Origin: Lysinibacillus timonensis
Lineage (GTDB): Bacteria; Bacillota; Bacilli; Bacillales_A; Planococcaceae
Direction: 5' to 3'
DNA length: 64,000 nucleotides
Assembly (NCBI RefSeq): GCF_900291985.1
Contig: NZ_LT985980.1
Location: 2,696,001-2,760,000, forward strand
The notes beneath the pieces were generated by a model that was not told where the DNA came from, ran no database searches, and saw only the letters and a list, made by a program, of their open reading frames with translations. Below, one piece after another: positions 52,497 through 61,907 of the stretch. Position numbers and translations under genes: made by a program. Each line of letters starts with the position of its first letter. Positions within the stretch are counted from its first letter, which is position 1.

Positions 52497-52506
52497 TGTT
52501 AATCAA

Positions 52507-54219
52507 TTAAATTTTAAACTGTTTAATAAGTGATTGGAGATCTTCTGCTAATTTTGCAAGGGATTGTGAGGATGCAGTGATTTCTTCCATCGATGCAAGT
52601 TGTTCCTCTGTTGCTGCTGTTACGGATTGTGTGCTAGCTGCAGTTTCAGTCGCCACTTCACTAACATCGACAATTGAGCTATTTACGTGGTTCATGCCAG
52701 TTAGCAAATGATGAATGTTTTCTTTAATATTTTCAATTTGCGGTACGGCATCCGTAATCACGGACTCAATTTGACTAAATGTATTACCTGCAACTTGAAC
52801 AACAGAAATTCCTTGTTTTACTTCACCAGTCGCATTATTCACAGTCTGCATTGTCTGGTCGGTGTCTTGTTGGATTGCTGCAACTAACTGACTAATTTGT
52901 TGAGCCGAATGAGCAGACTCTTCTGCAAGTTTTCGAACTTCATCTGCTACAACGGCAAAGCCTTTTCCATGTTCACCTGCTCTTGCTGCTTCAATAGCCG
53001 CATTTAAGGCAAGTAGATTTGTTTGCGCTGCAATACCTGTAATGACCTCAATGATTTGTCCAATTTCTTTTGAACGGTTTGATAGTTCTGTAAATGAATC
53101 TACTAAAGATGTGACCGTCCCATCAATGAATTCCATCTGTGTATTGACTTCGCTAATTACTTTTCTTCCTTCAGAAGATAATCGAGATGCTTCATTTACC
53201 GTATTCGCAACGATGTCTGTATTACTTACAATTTGTTGTGTACCATGATTAATTTTTTCTATGAGAGTTGTACTTTCTTTAATAATCTCTACTTGATTTT
53301 CAGCTCCAACAACTAGTTCTTGAGTCGTTGCAGAAATATGTTCGCTAGCTCTTGTACTTTGTTCGGCACTTGCACTAAGTTGTTCAGAAGAGGCTGCAAC
53401 TTGTTCAGAAGTGTTACCAACTGTACCGATAACCGTATTCACGCTCTCGACCATTTGGTTAAACGAATTATTTAATATACCAATCTCATCTTTAGATTGG
53501 TAGTCTCCTCTAACTGTAAGATCACCATTGGCTACTTGACCTAATAAATGTTGAATCTTCTTAATAGGGCGTGTAATAAGTCTTGAAATGAATAATCCTA
53601 GACCGATTGAAATTAGTAAAGCTAAGATGATCGTAGTAAGTATGGTGCTATTAGCGTGGTTAGCCGTTGCTACTGCTTCATCGTAGGCTTTCTGTGCTTC
53701 GGTCGTATTTAGCCCTTCAATTATGTCCAAAATCTCAACCATTTGTTCGCGTTTTGGCTCTAATTCGTTTTGGAAAACGATGTAAGCATCGTCATTTTGA
53801 TTTATTAACGCTAAATCTCTAACTATATCTCTTAGAACATTTAACTCTTCATTTATTGTACCCAATGTTTGCAGTTGTGTTTTGATTTCACTAGATAGCG
53901 CCATGGAATTTAGTTCATCTAATAATGAAACAATTTCTTCCTGGTCCTCATCTAAATCTTCACTTAAAAATTCATTGCGCTCGATATCTGTCGTCACCAT
54001 TAGCTCTAATAACCCAGCAGTAATACCGCGACTATTGACACTAATTGAATTTATTAATTGACTAGGTATTAATTGGTCTTTGTAAATGGTGTTTGAACTT
54101 TTCACGGTGCTTGAAAGACTAGATAAACTGATGAATCCTATAATGATAACTGATACTGTAAATAATGCGATTAAGAGTATCAGCTTTTGTAATACTTTCA
54201 AATTTTTTAAAAACTTCAT
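52507..54219 (-). CDS. mcp: Methyl-accepting chemotaxis protein (copy 2)
   Basis: A 570-aa chemoreceptor with the same layout as its neighbour: TM1, 4HB-type sensor, TM2, HAMP ([20 protein letters not shown]), signalling tip [20 protein letters not shown]. The cytosolic halves are almost identical to copy 1, while the sensor halves have diverged, as expected for a tandem duplication with new ligand range. GGGGAGG precedes the ATG. Its own terminator shows separate transcription. Confidence 0.92.
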   Translation of the reverse strand: MKFLKNLKVLQKLILLIALFTVSVIIIGFISLSSLSSTVKSSNTIYKDQLIPSQLINSISVNSRGITAGLLELMVTTDIERNEFLSEDLDEDQEEIVSLLDELNSMALSSEIKTQLQTLGTINEELNVLRDIVRDLALINQNDDAYIVFQNELEPKREQMVEILDIIEGLNTTEAQKAYDEAVATANHANSTILTTIILALLISIGLGLFISRLITRPIKKIQHLLGQVANGDLTVRGDYQSKDEIGILNNSFNQMVESVNTVIGTVGNTSEQVAASSEQLSASAEQSTRASEHISATTQELVVGAENQVEIIKESTTLIEKINHGTQQIVSNTDIVANTVNEASRLSSEGRKVISEVNTQMEFIDGTVTSLVDSFTELSNRSKEIGQIIEVITGIAAQTNLLALNAAIEAARAGEHGKGFAVVADEVRKLAEESAHSAQQISQLVAAIQQDTDQTMQTVNNATGEVKQGISVVQVAGNTFSQIESVITDAVPQIENIKENIHHLLTGMNHVNSSIVDVSEVATETAASTQSVTAATEEQLASMEEITASSQSLAKLAEDLQSLIKQFKI

Positions 54220-54427
54220 AGTTTCCTCCCCAGGTGCTTAGTTTCGTTTGTCCTATTTTTTTTCGGGTTCAACCTGACAAAATAATAAGAATACTACTTA
54301 TTTATCGGAGTAATTGTATACATTTTTAGTATTTTTTTCTATTCATGGGAGGGTAAACGGTATTATTTTATTGTATAGTTAAAGTAGATTCGAAAAATGT
54401 AGTATTTCTAAATGGGGGAAGTCATCA

Positions 54428-55477
54428 TTGAAGAATAAGAAAATTTGGGGTGTACTATTCGCCACAGGGTTATTACTCTTATCTAAATTTAAATTCGTAT
54501 TAGTTATCTTAAAAGTATTGAAGTTACAAACGCTCATTAGTATGGCGATCTATTTATGGACGTATGCTCTTCTATACGGTTGGAAGTTTGCAACTGCTTT
54601 TGTTTATTTAATATTCGTTCATGAGATGGGACATACATACGCTGCCCGGAGGCTTAAGTTACCTGTAAGTCCTGCGATTTTTATCCCGTTTGTAGGAGCG
54701 GCGATTGCCATGAAGGAAATGCCGAAAAGCGCTAAGGATGAAGCCTATTTAGCCTATATGGGCCCGGTTTTTGGACTGCTCGCCTTTTTGCCAGCGTTTC
54801 CATTGTATTTTTATAGTGAAGACCCGTTTTGGGCGCTAGTAATCTTCTTAGGTGGGTTACTAAATTTAACGAATTTAATTCCGATTACTCCTTTGGACGG
54901 TGGAAGGATTGCAGCTGGGATTAGTACGAAATTATGGGCATTAGGGTTAATGATATTACTAGGCTATTCCATTTATTACTCTAGTGTATTATGGTTTATT
55001 GTTACGATTGTTGGAGCAATACAGTGGTATAAAATATACAAGCAGCAAAAAAATCTTGTGAACGATGAAAAAGAAGTTGCGTCGTATATTGAAATCAACG
55101 AGCAGCTTAGAGAACATGTTCAACATGCATCTGTGAGTAACTTTACGTATTATGCAAGATCGTTTAGAGGAAATATAACCAATGAATCGTTGTTAGAGAC
55201 ATTTACTATTTTAGATAATGTTGAAGAATCTGAAACATCTGAAGAGGAAGATCGAAGTCAAATCAACGAATTTCTTTTCCGTTTTAATGAACAGGTTCAG
55301 AAGCTGAAACGTGATTACGAACAATCAGCTGCATATTATAAAACAGACAAAAAGACAAAAGTAAAACTGTTTCTGATTTATATGGGTCTAGTTGTCATAT
55401 TAGCAGCATGTACTTACTATGGAAACACCATCATCATGGAATCTGATGGAATGAGGACGATTATAGAAAACGGATAG
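54428..55477 (+). CDS. M50-family site-2 protease-like membrane metalloprotease
   Basis: A 349-aa protein. Membrane helices flank the zinc motif VHEMGHTYAARR (HExxH), and the second metal motif is NLIPITPLDGGRIAAG (third ligand Asp). After the protease core (to about residue 200) comes an unusual cytosolic region of about 115 residues rich in Glu and Asn, then one more membrane helix (FLIYMGLVVILAACTYYG). TTG 54428 follows TGGGGGAAG. It probably cuts a membrane protein; the substrate is unknown. Confidence 0.8.
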   Translation: MKNKKIWGVLFATGLLLLSKFKFVLVILKVLKLQTLISMAIYLWTYALLYGWKFATAFVYLIFVHEMGHTYAARRLKLPVSPAIFIPFVGAAIAMKEMPKSAKDEAYLAYMGPVFGLLAFLPAFPLYFYSEDPFWALVIFLGGLLNLTNLIPITPLDGGRIAAGISTKLWALGLMILLGYSIYYSSVLWFIVTIVGAIQWYKIYKQQKNLVNDEKEVASYIEINEQLREHVQHASVSNFTYYARSFRGNITNESLLETFTILDNVEESETSEEEDRSQINEFLFRFNEQVQKLKRDYEQSAAYYKTDKKTKVKLFLIYMGLVVILAACTYYGNTIIMESDGMRTIIENG

Positions 55478-55519
55478 AGTTATATTTGAAGAAGGATGTA
55501 GCTAATCCATAAAAGATAG

Positions 55520-55559
55520 GGCACAACTCAAACGTTTGGCGAGATGAGTTGTGCCTTTT
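55520..55559. terminator. Bidirectional terminator behind the M50 gene
   Basis: Perfect 11-bp stem GGCACAACTCA/TGAGTTGTGCC. It separates two convergent genes. Confidence 0.8.
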
Positions 55560-55612
55560 GATATGGAATATGCTACGGGATAATGCTTATTGAGGTATGT
55601 TCTGCTTAAATA

Positions 55613-56578
55613 CTAGAATTGGCGTATAAATTGAGGATCTAATAACGATACAATCGATTGGTCTTGAATATCGCCTTCAATTTTGATGCCAAACGTTTCT
55701 TCAACCTTTACAGGGAGATCGACGTGAATGACATTGTTGTCAGGTGATAATGAAAAACTCTCAATGGCTTTACCATCTGCGACAATGCTAATAGTAAATG
55801 AAGAACGATTCGTATATGTATTCTCCTCAGTAGTTGGCGCATAAGAAATGGTCGTTTTGAAACGGTTGATATCTTTCGGTGTGCTAAAAAGGAATCCATC
55901 AAAACGGAAATCATTCGAGAAGAACACCTGTTGTCCAATTTCCTCACTATTTTCACCAAAGGTTACCCATAAGGCATCATTGTAGAAGTTCTCATGGTTT
56001 GCATCAGGGAACTGTTCTTCATCTCTTTGTGAGTATGTTCGGTAATGGTAATCGGGATTGTAATTACTTTGAATGTTTTCTAGCTTATATTCAGTTTGCA
56101 CTAGTTGACCATCTGATAATGTTTCTCCTTCTGCTAAGAAAAAACCCATTATGCCAACAGAAAGTGAAAAGAGAATTCGCAGAACGATAATACCGACATT
56201 CGTGTAGAGATAATAACGTGCAATTTTATTTCTAATTAACAATGAACCAACTAAATAAATAACGATGAGAGCGATAAAAATAAATATCCTTATAAAATGG
56301 TGATCTTTTAAAATACTAAAAAATAAATCAAAAGTTGAAGGGAGTAGCAATAACTTAATTAGAATAAAATTGTAGACTGGTTGCACAATGGTGTACACAA
56401 AAATATAAACAGCGAGACCCAGTATAATCATGATGGCTAATATAATGCTAAGGATGGCTGCAGCTATACCAATTACTGTGAAAATTGAGAATCCCCATAG
56501 TGCTCCTTTTCCAATATCCTCTGGATCCATAAGGACGCCTGTATCTCCATTACTACCAAAATAAATTTTACTTGGCAT
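55613..56578 (-). CDS. Hypothetical membrane protein with NPCBM-like extracellular domain
   Basis: A 321-aa protein: about four membrane helices between residues 28 and 165, then a soluble C-terminal half. The C-terminal part (FSNDFRFDGFLFSTPKDINR, then FTISIVADGKAIESFSLSP and VIHVDLPVKVEETFGIKIEG) looks like the NPCBM/CBM51-type beta sandwich that binds sugars, usually on the cell surface. The match is by pattern only. GGAG precedes the start. Confidence 0.5.
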   Translation of the reverse strand: MPSKIYFGSNGDTGVLMDPEDIGKGALWGFSIFTVIGIAAAILSIILAIMIILGLAVYIFVYTIVQPVYNFILIKLLLLPSTFDLFFSILKDHHFIRIFIFIALIVIYLVGSLLIRNKIARYYLYTNVGIIVLRILFSLSVGIMGFFLAEGETLSDGQLVQTEYKLENIQSNYNPDYHYRTYSQRDEEQFPDANHENFYNDALWVTFGENSEEIGQQVFFSNDFRFDGFLFSTPKDINRFKTTISYAPTTEENTYTNRSSFTISIVADGKAIESFSLSPDNNVIHVDLPVKVEETFGIKIEGDIQDQSIVSLLDPQFIRQF

Positions 56579-56724
56579 ATTTTTTCTCCTTTTCGTAGAT
56601 GTTCGGAATTATATTATCAGATTCATGGTCTATATATAGTTTTTTTGGAAATAGTGAGCATTTTTATTAAGAAAATATATAACATGGGTGTTTATTTAAT
56701 AGTGAGTAGATAGACATTTGGCAC

Positions 56725-56760
56725 AAAAAAGAAACCAATGTAAGAAGTACACTGGTTTCT
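56725..56760 (-). terminator. Terminator of the repeat-protein gene
   Basis: AGAAACCAATGTA/TACACTGGTTTCT stem with one mismatch; on the minus strand the tail is TTTTTTGTG. Confidence 0.75.
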
Positions 56761-56783
56761 GCTATTGTTATAAGCGGAATCAC

Positions 56784-57800
56784 TTATTCATTTGATTGGT
56801 TATGAAACCCTTTGAAAGGTAAGTGATCGATACCTAATTCAGCTAATTCTTCTTCAGCTTCGTCGATTAGTGCTTGTGCTTGTTCTTTTGTTTCATCATC
56901 GAGATTCGTAAGGAAATCGCCACGAGCCCCTTTATCACCTTTAGCAGGGAAGTCTACGCCAAGTTCAGCAAGTTGAGTTTGAGCTTCCTCTCTAGTGATA
57001 GTTCCTGCTTGTTCTTGGTCTAAGATAGCCTGAGCCTGTTCTTTTGTTTCATCATCGAGATTCGCAAGGAAATCGCCACGAGCCCCTTTATCACCTTTAG
57101 CAGGGAAGTCTACGCCAAGTTCAGCAAGTTGAGTTTGAGCTTCCTCCCAAGTGATAGTACCTGCTTGTTCTTCAGCTAAGATAGCTTGTACTTGATCCTT
57201 TGTTTCGTCATCAAGGTTGGCAAGGAAATCGAGACCACGAGCATCTTTATCTCCTTTCGTAGGGAAATCTACACCAAGGTCTGCAAGTTGCAATTGAGCT
57301 TCCTCTCTAGTGATAGTACCTGCTCGTTCTTGGTCTAAGATAGCTTGTGCTTGTTCTTTTGTTTCATCATCGAGATTCGCAAGGAAATCGCCACGAGCCC
57401 CTTTATCACCTTTAGCAGGGAAGTCTACGCCAATATCAGCAAGTTGAGTTTGAGCTTCCTCTTTTGTGATTGTACCTGCTTTTTCTTCATCTAAGATTGC
57501 TTGGGCTTGCACTTTTGTTTCGTCATCAAGGTTTGCTAGGAACTCTCCACCACGAGTACCTTTAGTGGGAAGCTCCACACCAAGTTCAGTTAAATTAGTA
57601 TTTAATTCTTCCATAATTGCTTGTACTTTTTGTTTTGTTTCATCATCAAGAGATGCTTTCACATTGAACGCTTGTTCCGTAACTGTAGTTGAATTTGATG
57701 TCGTTTCTGTTGCTGCAAATGCTGGAATCGTAGCACTTCCTAAAACCCCTAATGATAAAGCCCCAGTCATCACGTAACCAAATAATTTATTTTTTTTCAT
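56784..57800 (-). CDS. Secreted protein with six LDDETK repeats
   Basis: A 338-aa exported protein. The signal peptide ends at AFA-AT (about residue 29). Six units each start with LDDETK and have about 52 residues; typical stretches are DDETKEQAQAILDQEQAGTI, TREEAQTQLAELGVDFPAKG. Units 2-6 are nearly identical at DNA level, units 1 and 6 are shorter. The acidic D/E-rich helix-loop-helix pattern may bind cations, but no true EF-hand loop is present. AAGGAGG precedes the ATG. It is divergent from the His-rich/PspA operon and shares its presumed operators. Its leader has a TTGTTC/GAACAA hairpin. Confidence 0.85.
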   Translation of the reverse strand: MKKNKLFGYVMTGALSLGVLGSATIPAFAATETTSNSTTVTEQAFNVKASLDDETKQKVQAIMEELNTNLTELGVELPTKGTRGGEFLANLDDETKVQAQAILDEEKAGTITKEEAQTQLADIGVDFPAKGDKGARGDFLANLDDETKEQAQAILDQERAGTITREEAQLQLADLGVDFPTKGDKDARGLDFLANLDDETKDQVQAILAEEQAGTITWEEAQTQLAELGVDFPAKGDKGARGDFLANLDDETKEQAQAILDQEQAGTITREEAQTQLAELGVDFPAKGDKGARGDFLTNLDDETKEQAQALIDEAEEELAELGIDHLPFKGFHNQSNE

Positions 57801-57876
57801 TTTTAATTTCCTCCTTCATTTTTTCCAAATTGAAATTTATTGTTCCTTTGAACAATGATTACTTTACGCCCAGAAA

Positions 57877-57894
57877 GTGAAAAAACGGTGAAAA
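57877..57894 (-). promoter_or_regulatory. Direct-repeat operator at the repeat-protein promoter
   Basis: GTGAAAA at 57877 and 57888 (plus-strand reading) repeat with 11-bp period. Read toward the repeat-protein gene they give TTTTCAC twice, followed 10 bp on by TAAAGT as a -10 box. This pattern fits an OmpR-family response regulator dimer. Confidence 0.6.
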
Positions 57895-58072
57895 GGAAAA
57901 TGAATTCAAACATTTTTTCTGAAGGGTAGAATTTTTTTATTTTGAAAGATTCCGTGAGTACGCCAGAAGGAGAACTTACTTATTTATAGATAGTGAAAAG
58001 TTTAGATGCTGTGTTGAATGCATTAATACGTAATCACTAAAGAAACATTCCAAATACTTATCGAATGCCAAC

Positions 58073-58104
58073 TTTTCACCATTTTTTCACCAAAAGCTTA
58101 TAAA
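58073..58104 (+). promoter_or_regulatory. Direct-repeat operator and -10 box of the His-rich/PspA operon
   Basis: TTTTCAC at 58073-58079 and 58084-58090 repeat with 11-bp period, and TATAAA follows at 58099. This is the mirror image of the site at 57877; 18 of 19 bases of CTTTTCACCATTTTTTCAC match its complement. A single extra GTGAAAA lies at 57993. Confidence 0.65.
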
Positions 58105-58137
58105 TTGGAATCATCTAAAAGGAAAGGAGATACATGA

Positions 58138-58527
58138 ATGAAGTCAAATCTAGCAAAAGTTATTCTAGGAGCTACACTTACTTCTATGTTATTAGGGGTC
58201 TGCCTTCTTTTAGATGGTAGAAATCGTGTTTTAGCTGCTGGAATGCATGGGCATGGTCCTGAAGGGATGTTCTTAAAAGGTGGTCACCCAATAATGTACG
58301 AGCCTCATCATGGAGCGTTTCCTTGGTTAGGAGTAGTCGTATTTTTCATTGTGGGCATTGCGATTCTCGTACTGTTTTTTAAATCTCTTAAAAAGAAAGA
58401 TACAACTTCCTCAATGGAACAATTCATTCAAACCAATTTAGTAACTTCCACTAGTACGTTGAAAAGTCAGAAGGAAGATTTATTAGACCAATGGGAAAAG
58501 GATTTAATGAAAAAGGAGAATCGATAA
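58138..58527 (+). CDS. His-rich small membrane protein
   Basis: A 129-aa protein with two membrane helices (about 7-26 and 61-83). The outside loop between them is rich in His and Gly (GMHGHGPEGMFLKGGHPIMY, then EPHHGAF), with seven histidines that could bind metal. The cytosolic tail is charged. ATG 58138 follows AAAGGAGA. The PspA-family gene starts 1 bp behind its stop, so both are co-translated. It resembles the LiaI-LiaH arrangement, in which a small membrane protein anchors the PspA-like partner. Confidence 0.65.
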   Translation: MKSNLAKVILGATLTSMLLGVCLLLDGRNRVLAAGMHGHGPEGMFLKGGHPIMYEPHHGAFPWLGVVVFFIVGIAILVLFFKSLKKKDTTSSMEQFIQTNLVTSTSTLKSQKEDLLDQWEKDLMKKENR

Positions 58528-58528
58528 G

Positions 58529-59203
58529 ATGGGGATTTTTAAAAGAGTCAAAACAATGACGAAAGCTCGTATTCATGGAATGTTGGATGGGTTAGAGGAT
58601 CCAATTGCCATGTTAAATGAGTATACAAGAGAAATGGAACAAGAGATGATCAATGCGAGAAAAGCTCTTGCTCGACAGATGTTTGCAGAAAACAAGCACT
58701 TAGCGTTGATTACGGAAACAAAAGACATGATTGCCAAAAGAACTAGACAAGCAAAGTTAGCAATTGAACACGGAGAAGTGGACATTGCAAAATTGGCAGT
58801 TGAAGAAAAAATCATCCACGAAAAACACCTTACAGTTTATCAGCAACAATATGAAGAGATTCAAGAGCAAACAAATATGTTAAAGGAACATGTAAAGGAA
58901 CTTCAAGTAGCACTAACGGATTTACACAATCGAAAAATGTTATTAGCCTCCCGTGCAAATGTTGCTCAATCCATTCAACGAATTCAGAAAGCAACAGCGC
59001 CATTTGAGTCAGAGAATATTTTGAAAGGAATTGCCAAAGTAGAAGATCGCATTTTACTAATGGAGGCTGAAGCAAAAGTAAGCAGTCCGTATTCTAGTTC
59101 GCTTTTACTTGATGGGTACTATCAAAGTCATGTGAATGAAGAAGAGATTTACCGAGAATTAGAAAAATTAAAGGGCCAAAAAGAAATAGGCCATAATGGA
59201 TGA
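58529..59203 (+). CDS. PspA/IM30 (LiaH-like) family protein
   Basis: A 224-aa, almost entirely coiled-coil protein: MGIFKRVKTMTKARIHGMLD, then EDPIAMLNEYTREMEQEM, then NARKALARQMFAENK, the PspA/IM30 pattern. Members assemble into large rings or rods on the inner face of a stressed membrane. It has KAATAPFES-like hinge QKATAPFESENILKGIAKVE. Coupled to the His-rich membrane gene and followed by a terminator and a two-component system. Confidence 0.87.
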   Translation: MGIFKRVKTMTKARIHGMLDGLEDPIAMLNEYTREMEQEMINARKALARQMFAENKHLALITETKDMIAKRTRQAKLAIEHGEVDIAKLAVEEKIIHEKHLTVYQQQYEEIQEQTNMLKEHVKELQVALTDLHNRKMLLASRANVAQSIQRIQKATAPFESENILKGIAKVEDRILLMEAEAKVSSPYSSSLLLDGYYQSHVNEEEIYRELEKLKGQKEIGHNG

Positions 59204-59213
59204 ATGTAAGAAG

Positions 59214-59253
59214 AAAAGAAGCTCCAGCCAAATCGGTTTGGTGCTTCTTTTCT
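59214..59253 (+). terminator. Terminator between PspA gene and two-component genes
   Basis: AAAAGAAGC/GCTTCTTTT outer stem and CCAAA/TTTGG inner stem, T-rich tail. The regulator genes thus need their own promoter or readthrough. Confidence 0.75.
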
Positions 59254-59360
59254 TGTATCACTACATACTTGAGAAGGATTATAATAAACTAATCAATTAT
59301 ACATAAAGCTACTCTATTCAGTGGAAGGAATTGTTAGTAATAAAAGAAAGGAATGTCAAA

Positions 59361-60035
59361 ATGAATATATTACTTGCTGAAGATGATGTGACACTAGGGG
59401 AACTAATCGTTTATATGCTCAAAAAAAAGGCAGGATATAATGTCGAGTGGGTAATGGAGGGAGAAGATGCCTATTATTATGCAACCAATGCTCACTATGA
59501 TGTATTAATATTGGATTGGATGATGCCAAATGGAACAGGTGTGGAAGTCTGTCAAGGTCTACGGAAAAAGGGGTACTCTGGAGCAATCTTAATGCTAACG
59601 GCGAAAGATAGCATTCAAGATCGAATTGATGGGTTAGATTCTGGGGCTGATGATTATCTAGTTAAGCCGTTTGAAATTGATGAGCTCTTGGCGCGTTTAC
59701 GAGCCTTATCTCGTCGCAATTACGCTCCGATTATAGAAGAAGAAGTTCAGATTCAAGATTTGGTCCTTAGCCGAATGAGCCACACTGTTCGTTTAGGCAA
59801 TGAAGAGATTCAATTGAGCCCTAGGGAATATCAGCTATTGGATTTATTAATTCAAAATAAGGGACAAGTGATTTCACGTGAAGTTATGATGAACCGAATA
59901 TGGGGAAATGAAGCGGAAGTAACGCCTAAAACCATTGATGCAACAGTGAAATTAATACGCAAGAAACTGAAGACAATTAAGAAAGCCGACTTGCTTCAAA
60001 GTATTAGAGGGGTGGGATATAAGTTTGAACAATAA
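59361..60035 (+). CDS. OmpR-family response regulator
   Basis: A 224-aa regulator. Receiver domain 1-118: LAEDDVTLGEL, phospho-acceptor Asp52 in VLILDWMMPNG, Thr in MLTAKD and Lys in YLVKPFEIDE. Winged-helix DNA-binding domain 130-224 with LSPREYQLLDLLIQNKGQVI, then KTIDATVKLIRKKL and IRGVGYKFE. ATG 59361 (MNILLAEDD) is used, not the in-frame start at 59331. OmpR-type regulators bind direct repeats with about 11-bp period, which occur at both promoters upstream. Confidence 0.92.
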   Translation: MNILLAEDDVTLGELIVYMLKKKAGYNVEWVMEGEDAYYYATNAHYDVLILDWMMPNGTGVEVCQGLRKKGYSGAILMLTAKDSIQDRIDGLDSGADDYLVKPFEIDELLARLRALSRRNYAPIIEEEVQIQDLVLSRMSHTVRLGNEEIQLSPREYQLLDLLIQNKGQVISREVMMNRIWGNEAEVTPKTIDATVKLIRKKLKTIKKADLLQSIRGVGYKFEQ

Positions 60036-61437
60036 GCTTTTGACGATCTTCGGTCGATTTTTAAAGGTTGATGGAAAAGATCTGTTCAGTCGCACCCAAA
60101 AACAATTAACGCGGATTTATAGCGGTCTATTAATTCTTTTCCTAATATTGTTTATTGTCATTGTGTATAGTGTTCTGTATTTTTCTATTTCGATTAGTTC
60201 TGAACGTGAACTGAAAAACCTCGTGAAGCAAGAGGCTAAGATGATTGAAAGTTATTTAATAGAGAATGAAATCAATAATTTTCGCGGTGTAGAAAATCAA
60301 GAAATTGTGTTCGCAGGGGCAAACCAAGCTTTTTATTATGTTCTAAATCGAGAAGGAGAGGTCATTTTAGGATCTGAAGATGATAATCGGTTACGGTCTG
60401 CCATCTTTCCATTGCTAAATAATCAGAAGGTAGGTGGTAGAAATACTGGAGTTTTTTACGAATCTGTACATCTTGATGAAGAGCGAAACGAGCTTTGGAA
60501 AGGAAAGGGCTTTTACAGACCAGAGCCTGAGCAGGATTTACGCCTCATGATTGCTAGTGAAGCCATAACGTATAAGGGGAAATTCATCGGTCAGTTATAC
60601 ATAGGTCGGGATTTTACCTTTGCAAATCAGCTCTTCCGATGGGTATTGATAATTTTAATTGTGCTAGGTGTTATATTTTCTGGAATTGCCATCTATATCA
60701 GTAAAAGAATGTCTAAAAAAGCGATGGTGCCTATATCAAGAGCATTTACGAGACAAAGAGAATTTGTCGCAGATGCTTCACATGAATTAAGAACCCCTTT
60801 AGCTGTGTTGCAATCTTCCATTGATGCTATGGATATGACAATTGGGGATGAAAAGGATGATTTTTCTGAAAAGATACTAGTAAATATGCGTCAAGAAGTG
60901 AAGCGGATGGCAAATTTAGTTGGTGATCTATTAACATTGGCGCGTTCAGATTCCAATACAATCGAGCTTCGATCAGAAATGTTTGATTTTCGTCAGATTG
61001 CTGAGAAAACACTGGAGTCTGTTCGTTCATTAGCGAAGGAAAAGGAAATTTCTATGAATCTGGATGCACCTGGCGAATTGATATACGTAGGGGACCCAGA
61101 AAGATTAGCGCAATTACTATATATTTTGTTGGACAATGCGATTAAGTACACGCCAAATGAAGGTGAAGTTGAACTTTCTCTTTCACGAGAAGATGGACAT
61201 TTATGTATTGCGGTTCGTGATACGGGGATTGGGATTAGTAATGAGGATGTTCATCGAATTTTTGAGCGATTTTACAGATCCGATAAATCTCGTTCTCGTC
61301 AAATGGGTGGTCACGGTCTAGGATTATCTATCGCAAAATGGATAGTTGAGACGCATACAGGAACGATTGATGTTGTAAGTGAACTTGGGAAAGGCAGTAC
61401 GTTTTTCGTTAGAATTCCGTACGATGCTGCTAGATAG
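60025..61437 (+). CDS. Sensor histidine kinase (BaeS-like)
   Basis: A 470-aa kinase. TM1 at about 31-57, an extracellular sensor of about 145 residues, TM2 at about 204-226. HisKA with His253 in DASHELRTPLAVLQSS, then N-box LDNAIKYTP, G1 VRDTGIGI, F-box IFERFYRSD and G2 GGHGLGLSIAKWI. TTG 60025 lies 11 bp inside the regulator gene. HAMP is not clear between TM2 and HisKA. It forms the two-component system with the preceding gene. Confidence 0.92.
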   Translation: MNNKLLTIFGRFLKVDGKDLFSRTQKQLTRIYSGLLILFLILFIVIVYSVLYFSISISSERELKNLVKQEAKMIESYLIENEINNFRGVENQEIVFAGANQAFYYVLNREGEVILGSEDDNRLRSAIFPLLNNQKVGGRNTGVFYESVHLDEERNELWKGKGFYRPEPEQDLRLMIASEAITYKGKFIGQLYIGRDFTFANQLFRWVLIILIVLGVIFSGIAIYISKRMSKKAMVPISRAFTRQREFVADASHELRTPLAVLQSSIDAMDMTIGDEKDDFSEKILVNMRQEVKRMANLVGDLLTLARSDSNTIELRSEMFDFRQIAEKTLESVRSLAKEKEISMNLDAPGELIYVGDPERLAQLLYILLDNAIKYTPNEGEVELSLSREDGHLCIAVRDTGIGISNEDVHRIFERFYRSDKSRSRQMGGHGLGLSIAKWIVETHTGTIDVVSELGKGSTFFVRIPYDAAR

Positions 61438-61907
61438 AATCGTATTTTATTAAGTTATGAAGATTCGCAAGATACAGATTCAGGAAGGTACTTTAAAATC
61501 AAATAGTTATATAATCTGCTTAGGCGTCTAAGGAGGAATATTATTCTTTCCATTGAGTTAATTCCAAATTGTGGCTATGAGGTTTGTATTTACTGGAGGC
61601 AGTTGTTTTAAACAAAGAATAATCATGAAAATTTGTATGAATAGGGAAGTTTTTATATTTGGTTCTACTCGGTCCTACTTGGCAGAACGTGTGTGAAGAT
61701 AGATTGAACAGCTTATAGTTTGTGTCTATGAAACAATATGCTGAAAGTGAGTGAGCTGTCCATGATCCATGAGGAGGGGGGCATGGACAAAAACCAATCC
61801 AGAAGCACAATGCCCCCCTATAAATAAGGTTACGATTTAGCTATATTTTAATCTATAAACGTTATAGCGTTTAAATAGTTTAGTATTTCAAAAAGGAGCA
61901 TAGGTGT
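61438..61907. other. Intergenic region with GC-rich hairpin
   Basis: 470 bp without a supported gene; open frames here lack ribosome sites and plausible composition. At 61776-61784 and 61810-61818 lie the exact arms GGGGGGCAT and ATGCCCCCC around 25 nt. No T-tract follows. The sequence GTAATTCC-type repeats are not seen elsewhere in the window. Confidence 0.5.

Noticed and set aside
61541-61810. 89-codon minus-strand ORF
   Set aside because: Unlikely composition (Cys/Pro/His-rich), no ribosome site, spans the GC-rich hairpin.
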